The notes: generated from the sequence alone by a model not told the origin. Positions 47,244-55,748 are shown, counted from the stretch's first letter. The stretch is DNA of 55,929 nt from a virus (IMGVR_UViG_3300050119_000489:1-55929); one strand, 5' to 3'. Made by a program: numbers and translations.

Positions 47244-49994
47244 ATGGCCGCGCCGATTCGAGTCGGTCAATGGGGCCGATTCTATCGCGCTGGGCAGGTT
47301 CGACCGCCGGGACTAGCTCCAAGCATTAACTGGACGCATCCGCTTGCGCGCGGGTTAGTCTTCTACGGTTGGGATTCTGGTTGCCAAGTTGTCGATCTCG
47401 TCAATGGCGCGATCGGCGTCAAGGGCGGCACGCTCGTCACGTCGTTGGTAGCGTCGGGGCCGGCAATTAGCTACGGCGGCCCAGGCGTCAAGGGCAACTA
47501 TAGCAGCTTTTCTCTCAGCTCAATTTTCGCGGATCTCAATAGCGCTTGCACGCTCGCTTGCGGGCTGGTCGGATACACAGACACCACGGGATTTGAAAAC
47601 GCCGTCGCGCTGGCCGTATCCACAAGCAAGCTTATACAATTTTATAATAACAGTGCCACAAATGTAACGTGGGGAATCAATTATAATTCCGGCGCTGGTC
47701 AAATTGGTAGCGCGACGCTCGGCATCGGATTCAATTCACTTGCCGCAATCATAAACGGGGCGTCGTCTGCATTTTATTTTAATGGCGCGCAGCAAGCGAC
47801 TGGCACGATCCCGACCATCGCCTTCACGTCCGCGACGACGATGTATATCGGCGGCGATTCTGGCACGTATAGCGACTACAGCGTCCAACAAGTCCCGTAT
47901 GCCGCGCTGTGGAACCGGGTGCTATCGGCATCCGAGTTACAGCAACTAAACCTCGATCCGTATTGTTTCCTGGTGTTCACCGAGGATGAGCAGCTTGCCG
48001 CCGCGCTTTACAATCCCTCTACCAGTACGGCCGTCACCGCTTTAGCGTCGCTCGGGTGCGAATCTCTCGGTTCTATTGCGTCCTCGGCGTTCGCCGGTGC
48101 TGAGTTCGTGGCCGCAGCATCCTCGTTGGCAAACGGTGGCACAGAATTGCGGGCCCTTGTCGGCGCGCGAGCTCTGCCCGCCATTGAGTCTCTCGCAAAG
48201 GTAGTTTCTTTCGACCAAGCAGGAGACGAGCTGCTCGCATCGACACTGACGCAGAGCAGAGCGGCGATCGAGGAGGTCTGCGACGTCAAGGCGTCGGCTA
48301 TCGACTCCTCCGAATTTATTAGCGGAGTTCGAATTTCGGGAAGGGCGCCGGCCGAGCTTCTCGCGGCCGTTCGTGCCCCGCTGGCCATCCAGGCAGAACT
48401 CTTAGCGGTATCGACCGCGACTGACCGCACAATCGACGAGATCCTGGGTGCCGCACGCGCCAACGAAACGATCCTCGCTGAGGCGCTCACCACGCCCAAA
48501 GGGCAAAGCCTGCCTTCTGCCGAATGGACGGGCTGGATCAAGCCCGGGGCTCGCGCAGCCGTCGAAATTACAGGCTCTCTAAAAGGCACTGGCTCTCCGG
48601 AGACCGAGTTCGGCGCCGCGGTTAAACGGCTGGGCTCGCCCCTGCTGGAATCGCTATCCGGGACTAAAGCGCAAACCCTCGCGGGAGCCGAGATTGTGGC
48701 CACCGCACGGGCCCAAGGAGCGCCCCTAGCCGAATGGCGCGCCGGCCTCGCCAAGTCGGTTCCTATTCAGGCCGAGGCTCTTACGGGAGTCGCCAAGCAT
48801 TCCTCTGCCGCGCTCGAAATCTTGCGCGCAGTAGCGCGCTCAATGACCGCCATTGCCGAGGTTCTTGCCGGAGTGGCCGGCGTGGCGCGCCCCAGCTCGG
48901 AGATCATCTCGGGCATCAATTCCATCCTTGCGCTCGACGTCCTTCAGTTGGAGATCCTAGGGGCGGTCGCACCGAGAGCCATCGTCCACTTTGAAACTGT
49001 CGTCGCCGTTCGTGCGAGTGCGGTGGCGGCCGCCGAGGCCATTGCCGGCGTCAAAACAATTCGCCACGCATCGATCGAGGCTATGGGTGCCTGCCTTGGA
49101 GTGGCCAAGGTCGAAGCGGAATCGCTCGTCGGTTCCCTGTCAATGCGTTCGGCGCCGGCGGAAAGCCTTTCCGGCACCGTCGCCAAGGCCGATCCTGACC
49201 TCGAGCTGCTGAGCGCCTCACCATCTGCGGCGAGGTTTGCGGTCGAATTCGATGGCGCTGTCGGCGCAGTCTCAAAAGCGCTTTCCGAGTGCGCCGCGGC
49301 GCTATCCGCAGTTTCGACCCCTCAACTCGAAACGACCGCCTCGGCGACCGCTGTTGCGGCGCTTTCTAAACTCGTTATCGAGATCTTAGGAGCGAGTCGA
49401 ACCGCAGAACTCGCGGCGATCGAACTGCTCGCCGCGACAGGCGGGCTCACCTCGGCTCAAATAGAGCTTCTTGCCGAGGCTCTTCAGGTTGATCCCTGGT
49501 TCATATCGACACTTCTTGGCCGCGTCATAACGAGCGCGGCCGCCGGGCGGGAATTCATTTCGTCATCTCGCACTCGTGTCCTGACGAGCACGAGCGAACG
49601 CGCGCTGACATCGATCGGAAAGTCTCGACAGCTTGTTGCAACGGTGCCCGGCATGCCACTCGGAAATCCATTCTCGCCGATCGATCCGACGGTCGAGAGG
49701 CTCACCCTTACATTCGACTATTCGGATGAGATGGATACGGGCGTCACGATTACCAGCGTCGCCTCGGTCGGATGTACCGTCGTCTCTGGCACCGACTCCA
49801 ATCCGAGTAGCCGAATAGTTGGCTCACCGACAATCGGGCCGTCACCAAACACCGGCGCTGCGTCTCAGGCCGTCCTTCAGCAAGTCGGCAATTGTCTGCC
49901 GTGCGTTGTCTATCTCATCCAGGTTCTCGTCAACACGTCGGACGGCCAAATCCTGAACCGCGGCGGCCTTCTGCCGTGTACGCCGCTCGTCTAG
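47244..49994 (+). CDS. Repeat fibre: LamG-like head and thirty-three 14-residue units
   Basis: 916 residues. Residues ~30-245 form a concanavalin/LamG-like domain (N-W-T-H-P-L-A-R-G-L-V-F-Y, L-W-N-R-V-L-S-A-S-E-L-Q-Q-L). Residues 274-741 are an uninterrupted chain of 33 tandem units; 31 are exactly 14 residues and two are 17. Each ends in Glu, with a hydrophobic start and small residues in the middle (loose form hLxxV-x8-E). The C-terminal ~150 residues are a separate beta-rich domain (F-D-Y-S-D-E-M-D-T-G-V-T). It is likely a long appendage displaying the LamG head. Confidence 0.7.
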   Translation: MAAPIRVGQWGRFYRAGQVRPPGLAPSINWTHPLARGLVFYGWDSGCQVVDLVNGAIGVKGGTLVTSLVASGPAISYGGPGVKGNYSSFSLSSIFADLNSACTLACGLVGYTDTTGFENAVALAVSTSKLIQFYNNSATNVTWGINYNSGAGQIGSATLGIGFNSLAAIINGASSAFYFNGAQQATGTIPTIAFTSATTMYIGGDSGTYSDYSVQQVPYAALWNRVLSASELQQLNLDPYCFLVFTEDEQLAAALYNPSTSTAVTALASLGCESLGSIASSAFAGAEFVAAASSLANGGTELRALVGARALPAIESLAKVVSFDQAGDELLASTLTQSRAAIEEVCDVKASAIDSSEFISGVRISGRAPAELLAAVRAPLAIQAELLAVSTATDRTIDEILGAARANETILAEALTTPKGQSLPSAEWTGWIKPGARAAVEITGSLKGTGSPETEFGAAVKRLGSPLLESLSGTKAQTLAGAEIVATARAQGAPLAEWRAGLAKSVPIQAEALTGVAKHSSAALEILRAVARSMTAIAEVLAGVAGVARPSSEIISGINSILALDVLQLEILGAVAPRAIVHFETVVAVRASAVAAAEAIAGVKTIRHASIEAMGACLGVAKVEAESLVGSLSMRSAPAESLSGTVAKADPDLELLSASPSAARFAVEFDGAVGAVSKALSECAAALSAVSTPQLETTASATAVAALSKLVIEILGASRTAELAAIELLAATGGLTSAQIELLAEALQVDPWFISTLLGRVITSAAAGREFISSSRTRVLTSTSERALTSIGKSRQLVATVPGMPLGNPFSPIDPTVERLTLTFDYSDEMDTGVTITSVASVGCTVVSGTDSNPSSRIVGSPTIGPSPNTGAASQAVLQQVGNCLPCVVYLIQVLVNTSDGQILNRGGLLPCTPLV
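48063..49466 (+). repeat. Region encoding thirty-three tandem 14-residue units
   Basis: 42-bp period at the protein level (two units are 51 bp). DNA identity between units is low, so the repeat is ancient and maintained by protein structure, not by recent duplication. Every unit has Glu as its last residue. Confidence 0.85.
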
Positions 49995-50019
49995 CGGCCT
50001 TCAAATACGAGGGTGAATA

Positions 50020-50787
50020 ATGTTTCCATACCGCCTTTACGGCGCGCTTCCGCGCGTCGTCGGAACCGCGCTGTTCCTGCTTGTGATCCTGGTCATGGCG
50101 TTCTCGGCACATGCCGACGGCAGGCATCATCACCGCCATCATTGGCATCACCATCACGCGCGTCACCATCGCGTCGCCACGCTCGACACCTTCACGCATG
50201 CGTTGGCCTACGCCAAGCCGATCATGCACGAGCAGGCGCCGGTCGGCTTCACGGTGTTCGGGCGCGAGGTGGGTGCGGCCAGCACCGGGGCAGGCTTCGT
50301 CCCCGATGTGCAAGCCGGTCTCGCCCACGCGACCGGTGTAATCGTTGAGGCGCACGGCGCTGTTGCGGACCTGGTTCGCGCAACCGCTGCCCGAATTGGC
50401 GTCCCGGAGCGCTATGCCCTCGCCATCGCCCATTTCGAATCCGGCTATCGCATGTCAATGCGCGGTGCGTCGGGCGAACGCGGTGCGATGCAAGTCCTGC
50501 CGCAGACCGCATGGCATGTGGGCGTCACCGGTAATCTGTACGGTCAGGCCGGCATCGAGGCAGGCGTTCGCTATCTAAAGGAAGCGCTCGACATGCAAGG
50601 GCGCTACGGGCCTTGCGCAGCGCTGTCAGCCTATAACCACGGGCTCGGCTATGTCTCCTGCTCGGGATATGGCCGCACAATCCTGGCGCTCGCCAGCGGT
50701 GCGCCAACGCTCGGCTCTGCGCTTATCGAGGCGAGGTGGTCGGTGCGGACCTGGCGTCGGCATCGTCATCGGCATTGGAGAGCCTGA
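50020..50787 (+). CDS. Exported lytic transglycosylase
   Basis: 255 residues. N-terminal signal or signal-anchor sequence (~12-33, G-T-A-L-F-L-L-V-I-L-V-M-A-F-S-A-H-A-D), then a histidine-rich stretch (11 His in residues 35-50). The SLT domain contains I-A-H-F-E-S-G-Y-R (catalytic Glu140), G-E-R-G-A-M-Q-V-L-P-Q-T-A and A-L-S-A-Y-N-H-G. It cleaves murein without water, leaving 1,6-anhydro ends. First gene of the lysis cassette. The basic tail R-H-R-H-R-H-W-R-A is unusual. Confidence 0.85.
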   Translation: MFPYRLYGALPRVVGTALFLLVILVMAFSAHADGRHHHRHHWHHHHARHHRVATLDTFTHALAYAKPIMHEQAPVGFTVFGREVGAASTGAGFVPDVQAGLAHATGVIVEAHGAVADLVRATAARIGVPERYALAIAHFESGYRMSMRGASGERGAMQVLPQTAWHVGVTGNLYGQAGIEAGVRYLKEALDMQGRYGPCAALSAYNHGLGYVSCSGYGRTILALASGAPTLGSALIEARWSVRTWRRHRHRHWRA

Positions 50788-50912
50788 TGATCCTCGCCGC
50801 CATCGTTACCGTCATTGCTCCGCAATATCCTAACCTCGCTGCGGTCTGGTGGAGTTGCGGGATTGCACTCGGCCTCGTCCTTCTTGCCGTTCTGATAACC
50901 GAGAACAATTAA
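50787..50912 (+). CDS. Small membrane protein (41 aa), holin-type candidate
   Basis: 41 codons from ATG 50787, overlapping the transglycosylase stop (TGATGA). Two hydrophobic segments: M-I-L-A-A-I-V-T-V-I-A and A-A-V-W-W-S-C-G-I-A-L-G-L-V-L-L-A-V-L-I. Ends T-E-N-N. It lies inside the lysis cassette, so a holin or antiholin role is plausible, but the length is very short. Confidence 0.55.
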   Translation: MILAAIVTVIAPQYPNLAAVWWSCGIALGLVLLAVLITENN

Positions 50913-50915
50913 GCC

Positions 50916-51455
50916 ATGGACACCGCCGCGAAGACTTTCATTCAGCAATGCTCGCCGGTGCAGCTCGCAACGGCCAAGGAGTCGTTCGACTTCTGGATCG
51001 GCAAGCTGCCGCCTGTTGCCTACACGATAACTCTGCCGAACGGGGCGATTTACGCGCCTCCGGTTCCACCGTTGCTCTTCGACGCCCAGGCTTACGGCTT
51101 CCTTGGCAATGAGCAATGCGAGGACTCTTTCAGAGGCGAGCTGCGCGGCGACAAGGACACGGCGGGCGGGGAAGAGCAGTGGCATGCAGATCGCCAGCAA
51201 GCCCTCCTCCGATTGACGGGCATCGACGTGTGGAATGATCCGCACCCGAAACAGCTCATTGCTGCATATTACGAACTGCTCGAGATCGAGAAAGCCGCGT
51301 TTGCAAAGATCACTGCCGCGAAGACGCCGGCGCACGCTGCTGCTGCCGTTTGCGACTACCTCGAGCGTGCGGGAGAGCCCGGCGCTGTCGAAGAGCGCTC
51401 GGCTGCGGCGGACGCATGGGCCGCATACGCGACCGCGAATTGGGGCGCGTCATGA
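50916..51455 (+). CDS. Phage-tail-lysozyme-like endolysin
   Basis: 179 residues. G-F-L-G-N-E-Q-C-E-D-S-F, then G-G-E-E-Q-W-H-A-D-R-Q-Q-A-L, matches the phage tail lysozyme family (catalytic Glu before an E-x-S/D-F element, then the Q-W-H segment). A helical C-terminal half follows with A-A-V-C-D-Y-L-E-R-A-G. No signal sequence is seen, so it would rely on a holin. It is a second peptidoglycan enzyme in this cassette. Confidence 0.65.
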   Translation: MDTAAKTFIQQCSPVQLATAKESFDFWIGKLPPVAYTITLPNGAIYAPPVPPLLFDAQAYGFLGNEQCEDSFRGELRGDKDTAGGEEQWHADRQQALLRLTGIDVWNDPHPKQLIAAYYELLEIEKAAFAKITAAKTPAHAAAAVCDYLERAGEPGAVEERSAAADAWAAYATANWGAS

Positions 51456-51685
51456 CGCATTTATTCGCCGGCACCGTGGTTACCGTCATCGGTGGAACGG
51501 GCTGTGTCCTGACGTTCTTCTTTGATGACTATACGCCGATCCAACTCGGACCAATTCCGTTTTTCTTGTGCGTCGGCGTGGTGATAGCAGGGTTGATTAT
51601 CGCCGGTCTGCCGGGCGTTTGGATCCTGGGAACTTCAACATTTGTGCTCGCCGTCCTTCTGATCTGCGTGGGGCTAGATCAGTGA
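51452..51685 (+). CDS. Three-helix membrane protein, holin candidate (77 aa)
   Basis: 77 residues from ATG 51452 (ATGA overlap). Three transmembrane segments: F-A-G-T-V-V-T-V-I-G-G-T-G-C-V-L-T-F, P-F-F-L-C-V-G-V-V-I-A-G-L-I-I-A and G-T-S-T-F-V-L-A-V-L-L-I-C-V. It lies between the lysozyme-like gene and the amidase gene, overlapping both. This is the best-placed holin candidate, though the 53378 gene has a more typical sequence. Confidence 0.6.
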   Translation: MTHLFAGTVVTVIGGTGCVLTFFFDDYTPIQLGPIPFFLCVGVVIAGLIIAGLPGVWILGTSTFVLAVLLICVGLDQ

Positions 51686-52311
51686 CGCCGACCTTCCTCA
51701 ATCCGCCCAAAAACTACACTCCGGCGGCGTTTCAAGCTTTCGTCGCGTCTCTCAAATGGACCGGATGGCGCCCGAAATTCATCACGCTCCACAATACTGC
51801 CAGCCCGACGCTCGCCGAATATCTCAACCAAACCGAGGCGCAACGCGAACAGCGGCTCGTCAATATCGATGCGATCTATAAGAACGTCGATCACTGGCAC
51901 GCTGGACCGCATCTGTTCATCGATCCATACGAAGACGGGATCTGGAACGCGAGCGATCTCGGCGTCTATGGAGTGTCCGTTTCCTGTTGGAACGAGATCA
52001 CCATGGGCGTCGAGATGGTCGGCAATTATGCGACCCCCGAAGAGCAGGCGCAGGTAGAGAATCCTCCACCGATCGACGACTGGACAAGCGCGCCCGCAAT
52101 GACGGTCCTCAACAACGCAGTGGCCGCGCTTGCTATTCTGCACAATGCGCTCGGCTTTCGACCCGATGGCTTCGTGCTCGGACAGAGCGGGCTTCACTTC
52201 CATCGCATGTGTACGGCAGACGGTCATCAATGCCCTGGCGGTCAGGTCGATTATGCCGACATGGTCGCGCGCATCCTCGCCAAGATGGCCGAGTTGGGCG
52301 CTGTCGCCTGA
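51682..52311 (+). CDS. N-acetylmuramoyl-L-alanine amidase
   Basis: 209 residues from GTG 51682, overlapping the previous stop. The Amidase_2/PGRP fold is shown by F-I-T-L-H-N-T (His37), H-W-H-A-G-P-H-L-F-I-D (His71-His77) and G-L-H-F-H-R-M-C (His172/174), the expected zinc ligands. It cuts the stem peptide from murein. No signal peptide, so export needs a holin. Confidence 0.85.
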   Translation: MTPTFLNPPKNYTPAAFQAFVASLKWTGWRPKFITLHNTASPTLAEYLNQTEAQREQRLVNIDAIYKNVDHWHAGPHLFIDPYEDGIWNASDLGVYGVSVSCWNEITMGVEMVGNYATPEEQAQVENPPPIDDWTSAPAMTVLNNAVAALAILHNALGFRPDGFVLGQSGLHFHRMCTADGHQCPGGQVDYADMVARILAKMAELGAVA

Positions 52312-52342
52312 GCAATCCAATCTCGTCATCATCTGGTGATCC

Positions 52343-53107
52343 ATGGTCGACCATTCGTCAATGAAGCTCGGCCGCCTGCCGCCGCGCTTCGATCCACGCA
52401 TTCGCCGCTTCGCCGCCTATCTGCCTGCCGTTCTGCCGACCGTTCCTGACTTCCCGGATTGGAGCGGCGGCCGCACCTCATGGGACATGCTCGGCAATGA
52501 CCATATCGGCGATTGCGGGATCTGCGCACCGTCGCACATGCTATCGGCTCAGACCGCGGTGCTCGGGCGCCGGTGGACGCCGACAACCGCCGAGATCGTT
52601 GCGATCTACTGCCAGGTCACGGGAAGCCGGCCGCCGACGACGGACTTCGGCACTGTCGAAACAGACTTTCTAACTTGGTGGTTAGGACAAACGACGGACG
52701 GCTTTCTCGGACGGCATTTAGTTGGATGGGCGAGTGTAGACCCGAAGAACCATCAGGCCTTGCGCGTTGCGGTCTACTTGCTTGGCGGAGTTTTGTGCGG
52801 CCTTAATCTTCCCCTGAATGCTCAGCAGCAGGATACATGGGACCTTACATCGGCCGGCTTAACGGGAGACGGAATGCCCGGCGGATGGGGCGGACATGAA
52901 TGTGCAATCGTCGCCATCGACAAGGATGGCCCGATCTGTGTTACCTGGAACATCCTCCAAAAAATGACGTGGGCCTGGTTCGACGCTTATTGCGAGGAGA
53001 TTGATGCCTGCCTTACCGGCGCATGGATTCGCGGTGGCGCGTCGCCAGCGAACATCAACCTCCAGATGCTCGAGTCGGACATGGCGCTCATCCGCTCGGC
53101 CACCTGA
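52343..53107 (+). CDS. Papain-like cysteine peptidase
   Basis: 254 residues. The C1-like triad can be traced: G-D-C-G-I-C-A-P-S-H (Cys58 or Cys61), G-G-H-E-C-A-I-V-A-I-D (His185), then V-T-W-N-I-L (Asn203). The N-terminal part is short. It sits in the lysis cassette after the amidase. Substrate unknown. It could cut a peptide cross-link or a host protein. Confidence 0.65.
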   Translation: MVDHSSMKLGRLPPRFDPRIRRFAAYLPAVLPTVPDFPDWSGGRTSWDMLGNDHIGDCGICAPSHMLSAQTAVLGRRWTPTTAEIVAIYCQVTGSRPPTTDFGTVETDFLTWWLGQTTDGFLGRHLVGWASVDPKNHQALRVAVYLLGGVLCGLNLPLNAQQQDTWDLTSAGLTGDGMPGGWGGHECAIVAIDKDGPICVTWNILQKMTWAWFDAYCEEIDACLTGAWIRGGASPANINLQMLESDMALIRSAT

Positions 53108-53114
53108 CGCACCC

Positions 53115-53381
53115 ATGCTCACTGCAAAGCAAAGACGCGAGATCATTCTCGCGAGATGGACGTCGTCGGCGCGCACGCTCGCTAAAGAGTATGACTGCGA
53201 AATCAAACGCATTTATCTGACCTGGCGGGAAGGTTACGCTCTCGGCCTTTTGAGCAAGGCTCCGACAGTCAAATCGAGCCAGGGCCGCGAATGCGCGCGC
53301 AGGCCTTCTCGCCTCAACGAAATCATGGACGAACTGCGCGCAGTGCCGCGCGGTTCGCGGCCTAAAGGACATATATCATGA
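53115..53381 (+). CDS. Small basic HTH-like protein (88 aa)
   Basis: 88 residues from ATG 53115. Q-R-R-E-I-I-L-A-R-W, then A-R-T-L-A-K-E-Y-D-C-E-I-K-R-I-Y-L-T-W looks like a short HTH. The end is basic and flexible. ATGA overlap with the next gene. Confidence 0.55.
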   Translation: MLTAKQRREIILARWTSSARTLAKEYDCEIKRIYLTWREGYALGLLSKAPTVKSSQGRECARRPSRLNEIMDELRAVPRGSRPKGHIS

Positions 53382-53785
53382 ACCTTCCTTCTATCTCCGC
53401 GAGGCAGTGGCAATCAGCGGGGCGCCACGTAGTTACGTTCTTCGCGGGAGCTGCTCTAGGAGTTGCCGGAGTCGCGGCCTACGGCGTCTCATTTCATTTC
53501 GTGAACGGGGGCCAAGCCGACAGCATTGTTGCCGCGTTCAAGGATCTGTCTACCGGGGTCGCGGCGGTCGTCAACGGTTTGGGCACGATTGCAGGGGCGC
53601 TCGCGACTCTCATTGGAATAGCCTCGGGACTCTGGGCCGCTTATTCCGCTTCCAAAAAATCAATGACGCAGGCAGTGGCAGCCATTCCAGGCACGACGGT
53701 CGTCACCACGCCGGCCCTCGCGGCGGCCACGCCGGATCAGCCGAATATCGTCAGCAATACGAAAAACGCGGTCGTTCCAAAATGA
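53378..53785 (+). CDS. Holin-like membrane protein
   Basis: 135 residues. Two hydrophobic segments (T-F-F-A-G-A-A-L-G-V-A-G-V-A-A and G-T-I-A-G-A-L-A-T-L-I-G-I-A-S-G-L) followed by K-K-S-M-T-Q-A-V-A-A-I-P-G-T-T-V-V and a polar tail. This tail pattern is common in holins of rhizobial phages. Likely controls timing of lysis. Confidence 0.65.
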   Translation: MNLPSISARQWQSAGRHVVTFFAGAALGVAGVAAYGVSFHFVNGGQADSIVAAFKDLSTGVAAVVNGLGTIAGALATLIGIASGLWAAYSASKKSMTQAVAAIPGTTVVTTPALAAATPDQPNIVSNTKNAVVPK

Positions 53786-53816
53786 AGAACTAACCAGAAT
53801 TGAAAAGGAGAAAGCT

Positions 53817-54260
53817 ATGGAAATGAATATGGATAGACGGCAAGCCCTGAAGCGCGGTGCTTCGATGGTGCTTGCGGGCGGCGCTGCCGTAGTGCTTGCG
53901 GGCGGTCTCGCCGGATGTGCAACAAGCACAAATCCGACAACCGGCCAAGTGACGTACGGCCTCGACCCGACCGTCGTGACATTTATTCAAGACGCCGTGG
54001 CAGCGGTGGCCAAATATACACCGGCCATCGAGAGCATTGCTGCGACTGCCGCGAGCCTGTTCGGCCCCGCATATACGGCCGTCGTCGCGGCGGGCAGCGC
54101 GGCTGTCAACACCGTCATCGCCACGCTTGAAAATCTTGTCCCATCGCTTCCGGTCGGGGCGGAGAGGGTCCACGCGAAGTTTCGGGTGATGGCAACTCCT
54201 CCTCTCGGCGGAAAGTTTGCCGGCTATACCAAGCAGGGCGTCCCTGTCTTCGGCATCTGA
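53817..54260 (+). CDS. Predicted Tat-exported lipoprotein
   Basis: 147 residues from ATG 53817 (AAAAGGAG upstream). The N terminus combines a twin-arginine motif (D-R-R-Q-A-L-K, residues 6-12), a hydrophobic stretch and a lipobox L-A-G-C (Cys34). The mature part is helical and alanine/valine-rich. Predicted to be folded in the cytoplasm, exported by Tat and lipidated. A phage lipoprotein near lysis genes could be an outer-membrane spanin-like or exclusion factor. Confidence 0.7.
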   Translation: MEMNMDRRQALKRGASMVLAGGAAVVLAGGLAGCATSTNPTTGQVTYGLDPTVVTFIQDAVAAVAKYTPAIESIAATAASLFGPAYTAVVAAGSAAVNTVIATLENLVPSLPVGAERVHAKFRVMATPPLGGKFAGYTKQGVPVFGI

Positions 54261-54277
54261 TCGTCGGCATCTGATCG
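54250..54277 (+). repeat. Perfect 14-bp tandem duplication
   Basis: TCGGCATCTGATCG twice in a row. The first copy holds the lipoprotein stop codon, and GAGGAAGAA, the Shine-Dalgarno of the next gene, follows the second copy. Confidence 0.85.
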
Positions 54278-54286
54278 GAGGAAGAA

Positions 54287-54592
54287 ATGACTGACGCCGA
54301 TCTTGCTGCGGGCATCGCAGCCCTCACGGCTTACGTTCAGGGAATCGCTCCGTTCGAGTCGATGTTCGTTCCTGCGAGTGCCTATCAGACTGCGGTAACG
54401 GACATCATTACGGCGTCGGATGGAAGCGCCGACCAGACGCCCGCCGGCCGCCAGGCAGTTGCGCAAACCGCGATGCGCGCCGCCATCAATTCTGCCGGCT
54501 TGGGCTCGCAGATCTCAAATCAGCAATGTCATGATGGAACGGCAATAGTTCTAGCGGCGGTGAATAAAAGCGTTGCGCTAGGATCTGACTGA
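54287..54592 (+). CDS. Hypothetical helical protein (101 aa)
   Basis: 101 residues from ATG 54287 with GGAGGAAGAA upstream. Helical, small residues (L-A-A-G-I-A-A-L-T-A-Y-V, then T-A-M-R-A-A-I-N-S-A-G-L-G). Not recognised. Confidence 0.55.
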   Translation: MTDADLAAGIAALTAYVQGIAPFESMFVPASAYQTAVTDIITASDGSADQTPAGRQAVAQTAMRAAINSAGLGSQISNQQCHDGTAIVLAAVNKSVALGSD

Positions 54593-54605
54593 GGTGGCCC
54601 ACGCG

Positions 54606-54833
54606 ATGTTCCGCGCATGGGCCGGTGCAACAGACCTCGGCCTTATCGCGTTAGCGCTTATCTTCACCGCATGGGGCCTTCTCTGCCAGGCTGAGCTGCG
54701 CAGCTTCAACGGCAGCGCGATGATGTCGCCGGCGCTACGCGAGATCAAGCAGCGCGCGGCGTTTTCGGTATCCGCGACCGTCATCATTTATTCGGCGATC
54801 GTTGCGGTGACGATCCTGCTCGTCGCGTCATAA
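54606..54833 (+). CDS. Two-helix membrane protein (75 aa)
   Basis: 75 residues from ATG 54606 with GAGGTGG 9 nt upstream (GTG 54594 is an in-frame alternative). Transmembrane segments A-T-D-L-G-L-I-A-L-A-L-I-F-T-A-W and T-V-I-I-Y-S-A-I-V-A-V-T-I-L-L-V. The loop carries a polar helix (L-R-E-I-K-Q-R-A). Holin-like by size, function unknown. Confidence 0.55.
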   Translation: MFRAWAGATDLGLIALALIFTAWGLLCQAELRSFNGSAMMSPALREIKQRAAFSVSATVIIYSAIVAVTILLVAS

Positions 54834-54886
54834 GAACACTTCTCCTGGGTTGCGACGCCGCTCTTGCTCGTGAACGGGGATTTATC

Positions 54887-55216
54887 ATGGCTGCGCAATG
54901 CTTGCTGCATCTCGGGTTAGTCATTTGTCTCAATGTTCCAGTTGCGATCCCAAACGAGCTGATGAATTTCGCGGGTGGAGATCCATGCCAAGCGGCGATG
55001 GATGGCGTCAATCACGCGCAAGACATCGCCATGAAGGCGACAACGGAAACAGCCGATTGCGTGAATGATCCAGATAAATGCGTCGTGAAGACTGCGGATA
55101 CAGGCCGCGCCGCCGAGGCAATGAAAACAGCCGTTGCCGAACTCTACAAGGCTTGCGCGGCTCAACCAGGAAAGCCCGGCGGTCCTCACGCGACATTCGG
55201 CTTACCGGCTGGCTGA
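54887..55216 (+). CDS. Exported cysteine-containing protein (109 aa)
   Basis: 109 residues. Short hydrophobic N terminus (C-L-L-H-L-G-L-V-I-C-L-N-V) and a polar, helical body with several cysteines (D-P-C-Q, T-A-D-C-V, D-K-C-V, K-A-C-A). Probably exported and disulfide-bonded. Not recognised. Confidence 0.5.
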   Translation: MAAQCLLHLGLVICLNVPVAIPNELMNFAGGDPCQAAMDGVNHAQDIAMKATTETADCVNDPDKCVVKTADTGRAAEAMKTAVAELYKACAAQPGKPGGPHATFGLPAG

Positions 55217-55262
55217 GTTATTCGGCAGATTTCGTCCCGCTGCAATAATCAAGAGGCTGCCT

Positions 55263-55748
55263 GTGGAAGACAACATTCCGAGACCGGATCCGTCCGACAG
55301 GACCATAGAGGCGATTAGGAACGCAATTCTAGGATTGCGTGAGCTTCTTGGAATGCAGATGTGCGGGATCGAATCCAGCATCGGGCAGCATTTTAAGAAC
55401 ATCGAAAAGCAGCTCGCCGATAGTGCAACTAGGATTGCTCTTGACAATGCCACTTCGAGGGAAGCGGTCGCCGTCGCGCTTGCTGGCGTGTTGGAGGCAG
55501 CCAACGAACGAACCATAAAGTTTGAAGCCTTAGAACGCCGTGTCGCCGCGCTTGAACTCGCTATATCGCAGGCGGGAGGTAGGTCGCTTGGTACATCGCT
55601 TTTCGGAAGCACCGTTGTTCAAGCGTCGGTCGTTATTTCTGTGGTGGTGGGTATCATTGCGCTGATTTTAACGTGGCAGAATAGCAGCAGATTGGCGACG
55701 GCTGATATACCGGGCAGCATGTATTTGAAGCAGCATAACAGTCCATAG
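55263..55748 (+). CDS. Coiled-coil protein with C-terminal membrane anchor (161 aa)
   Basis: 161 residues from GTG 55263 (AAGAGG upstream; the frame is open further 5' without good signals). A long helical middle (S-S-I-G-Q-H-F-K-N-I-E-K-Q-L, A-L-E-R-R-V-A-A-L-E-L) ends in one transmembrane helix (A-S-V-V-I-S-V-V-V-G-I-I-A-L-I-L-T-W) and a short outer tail. Tail-anchored topology. Unknown role. Confidence 0.6.
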   Translation: MEDNIPRPDPSDRTIEAIRNAILGLRELLGMQMCGIESSIGQHFKNIEKQLADSATRIALDNATSREAVAVALAGVLEAANERTIKFEALERRVAALELAISQAGGRSLGTSLFGSTVVQASVVISVVVGIIALILTWQNSSRLATADIPGSMYLKQHNSP

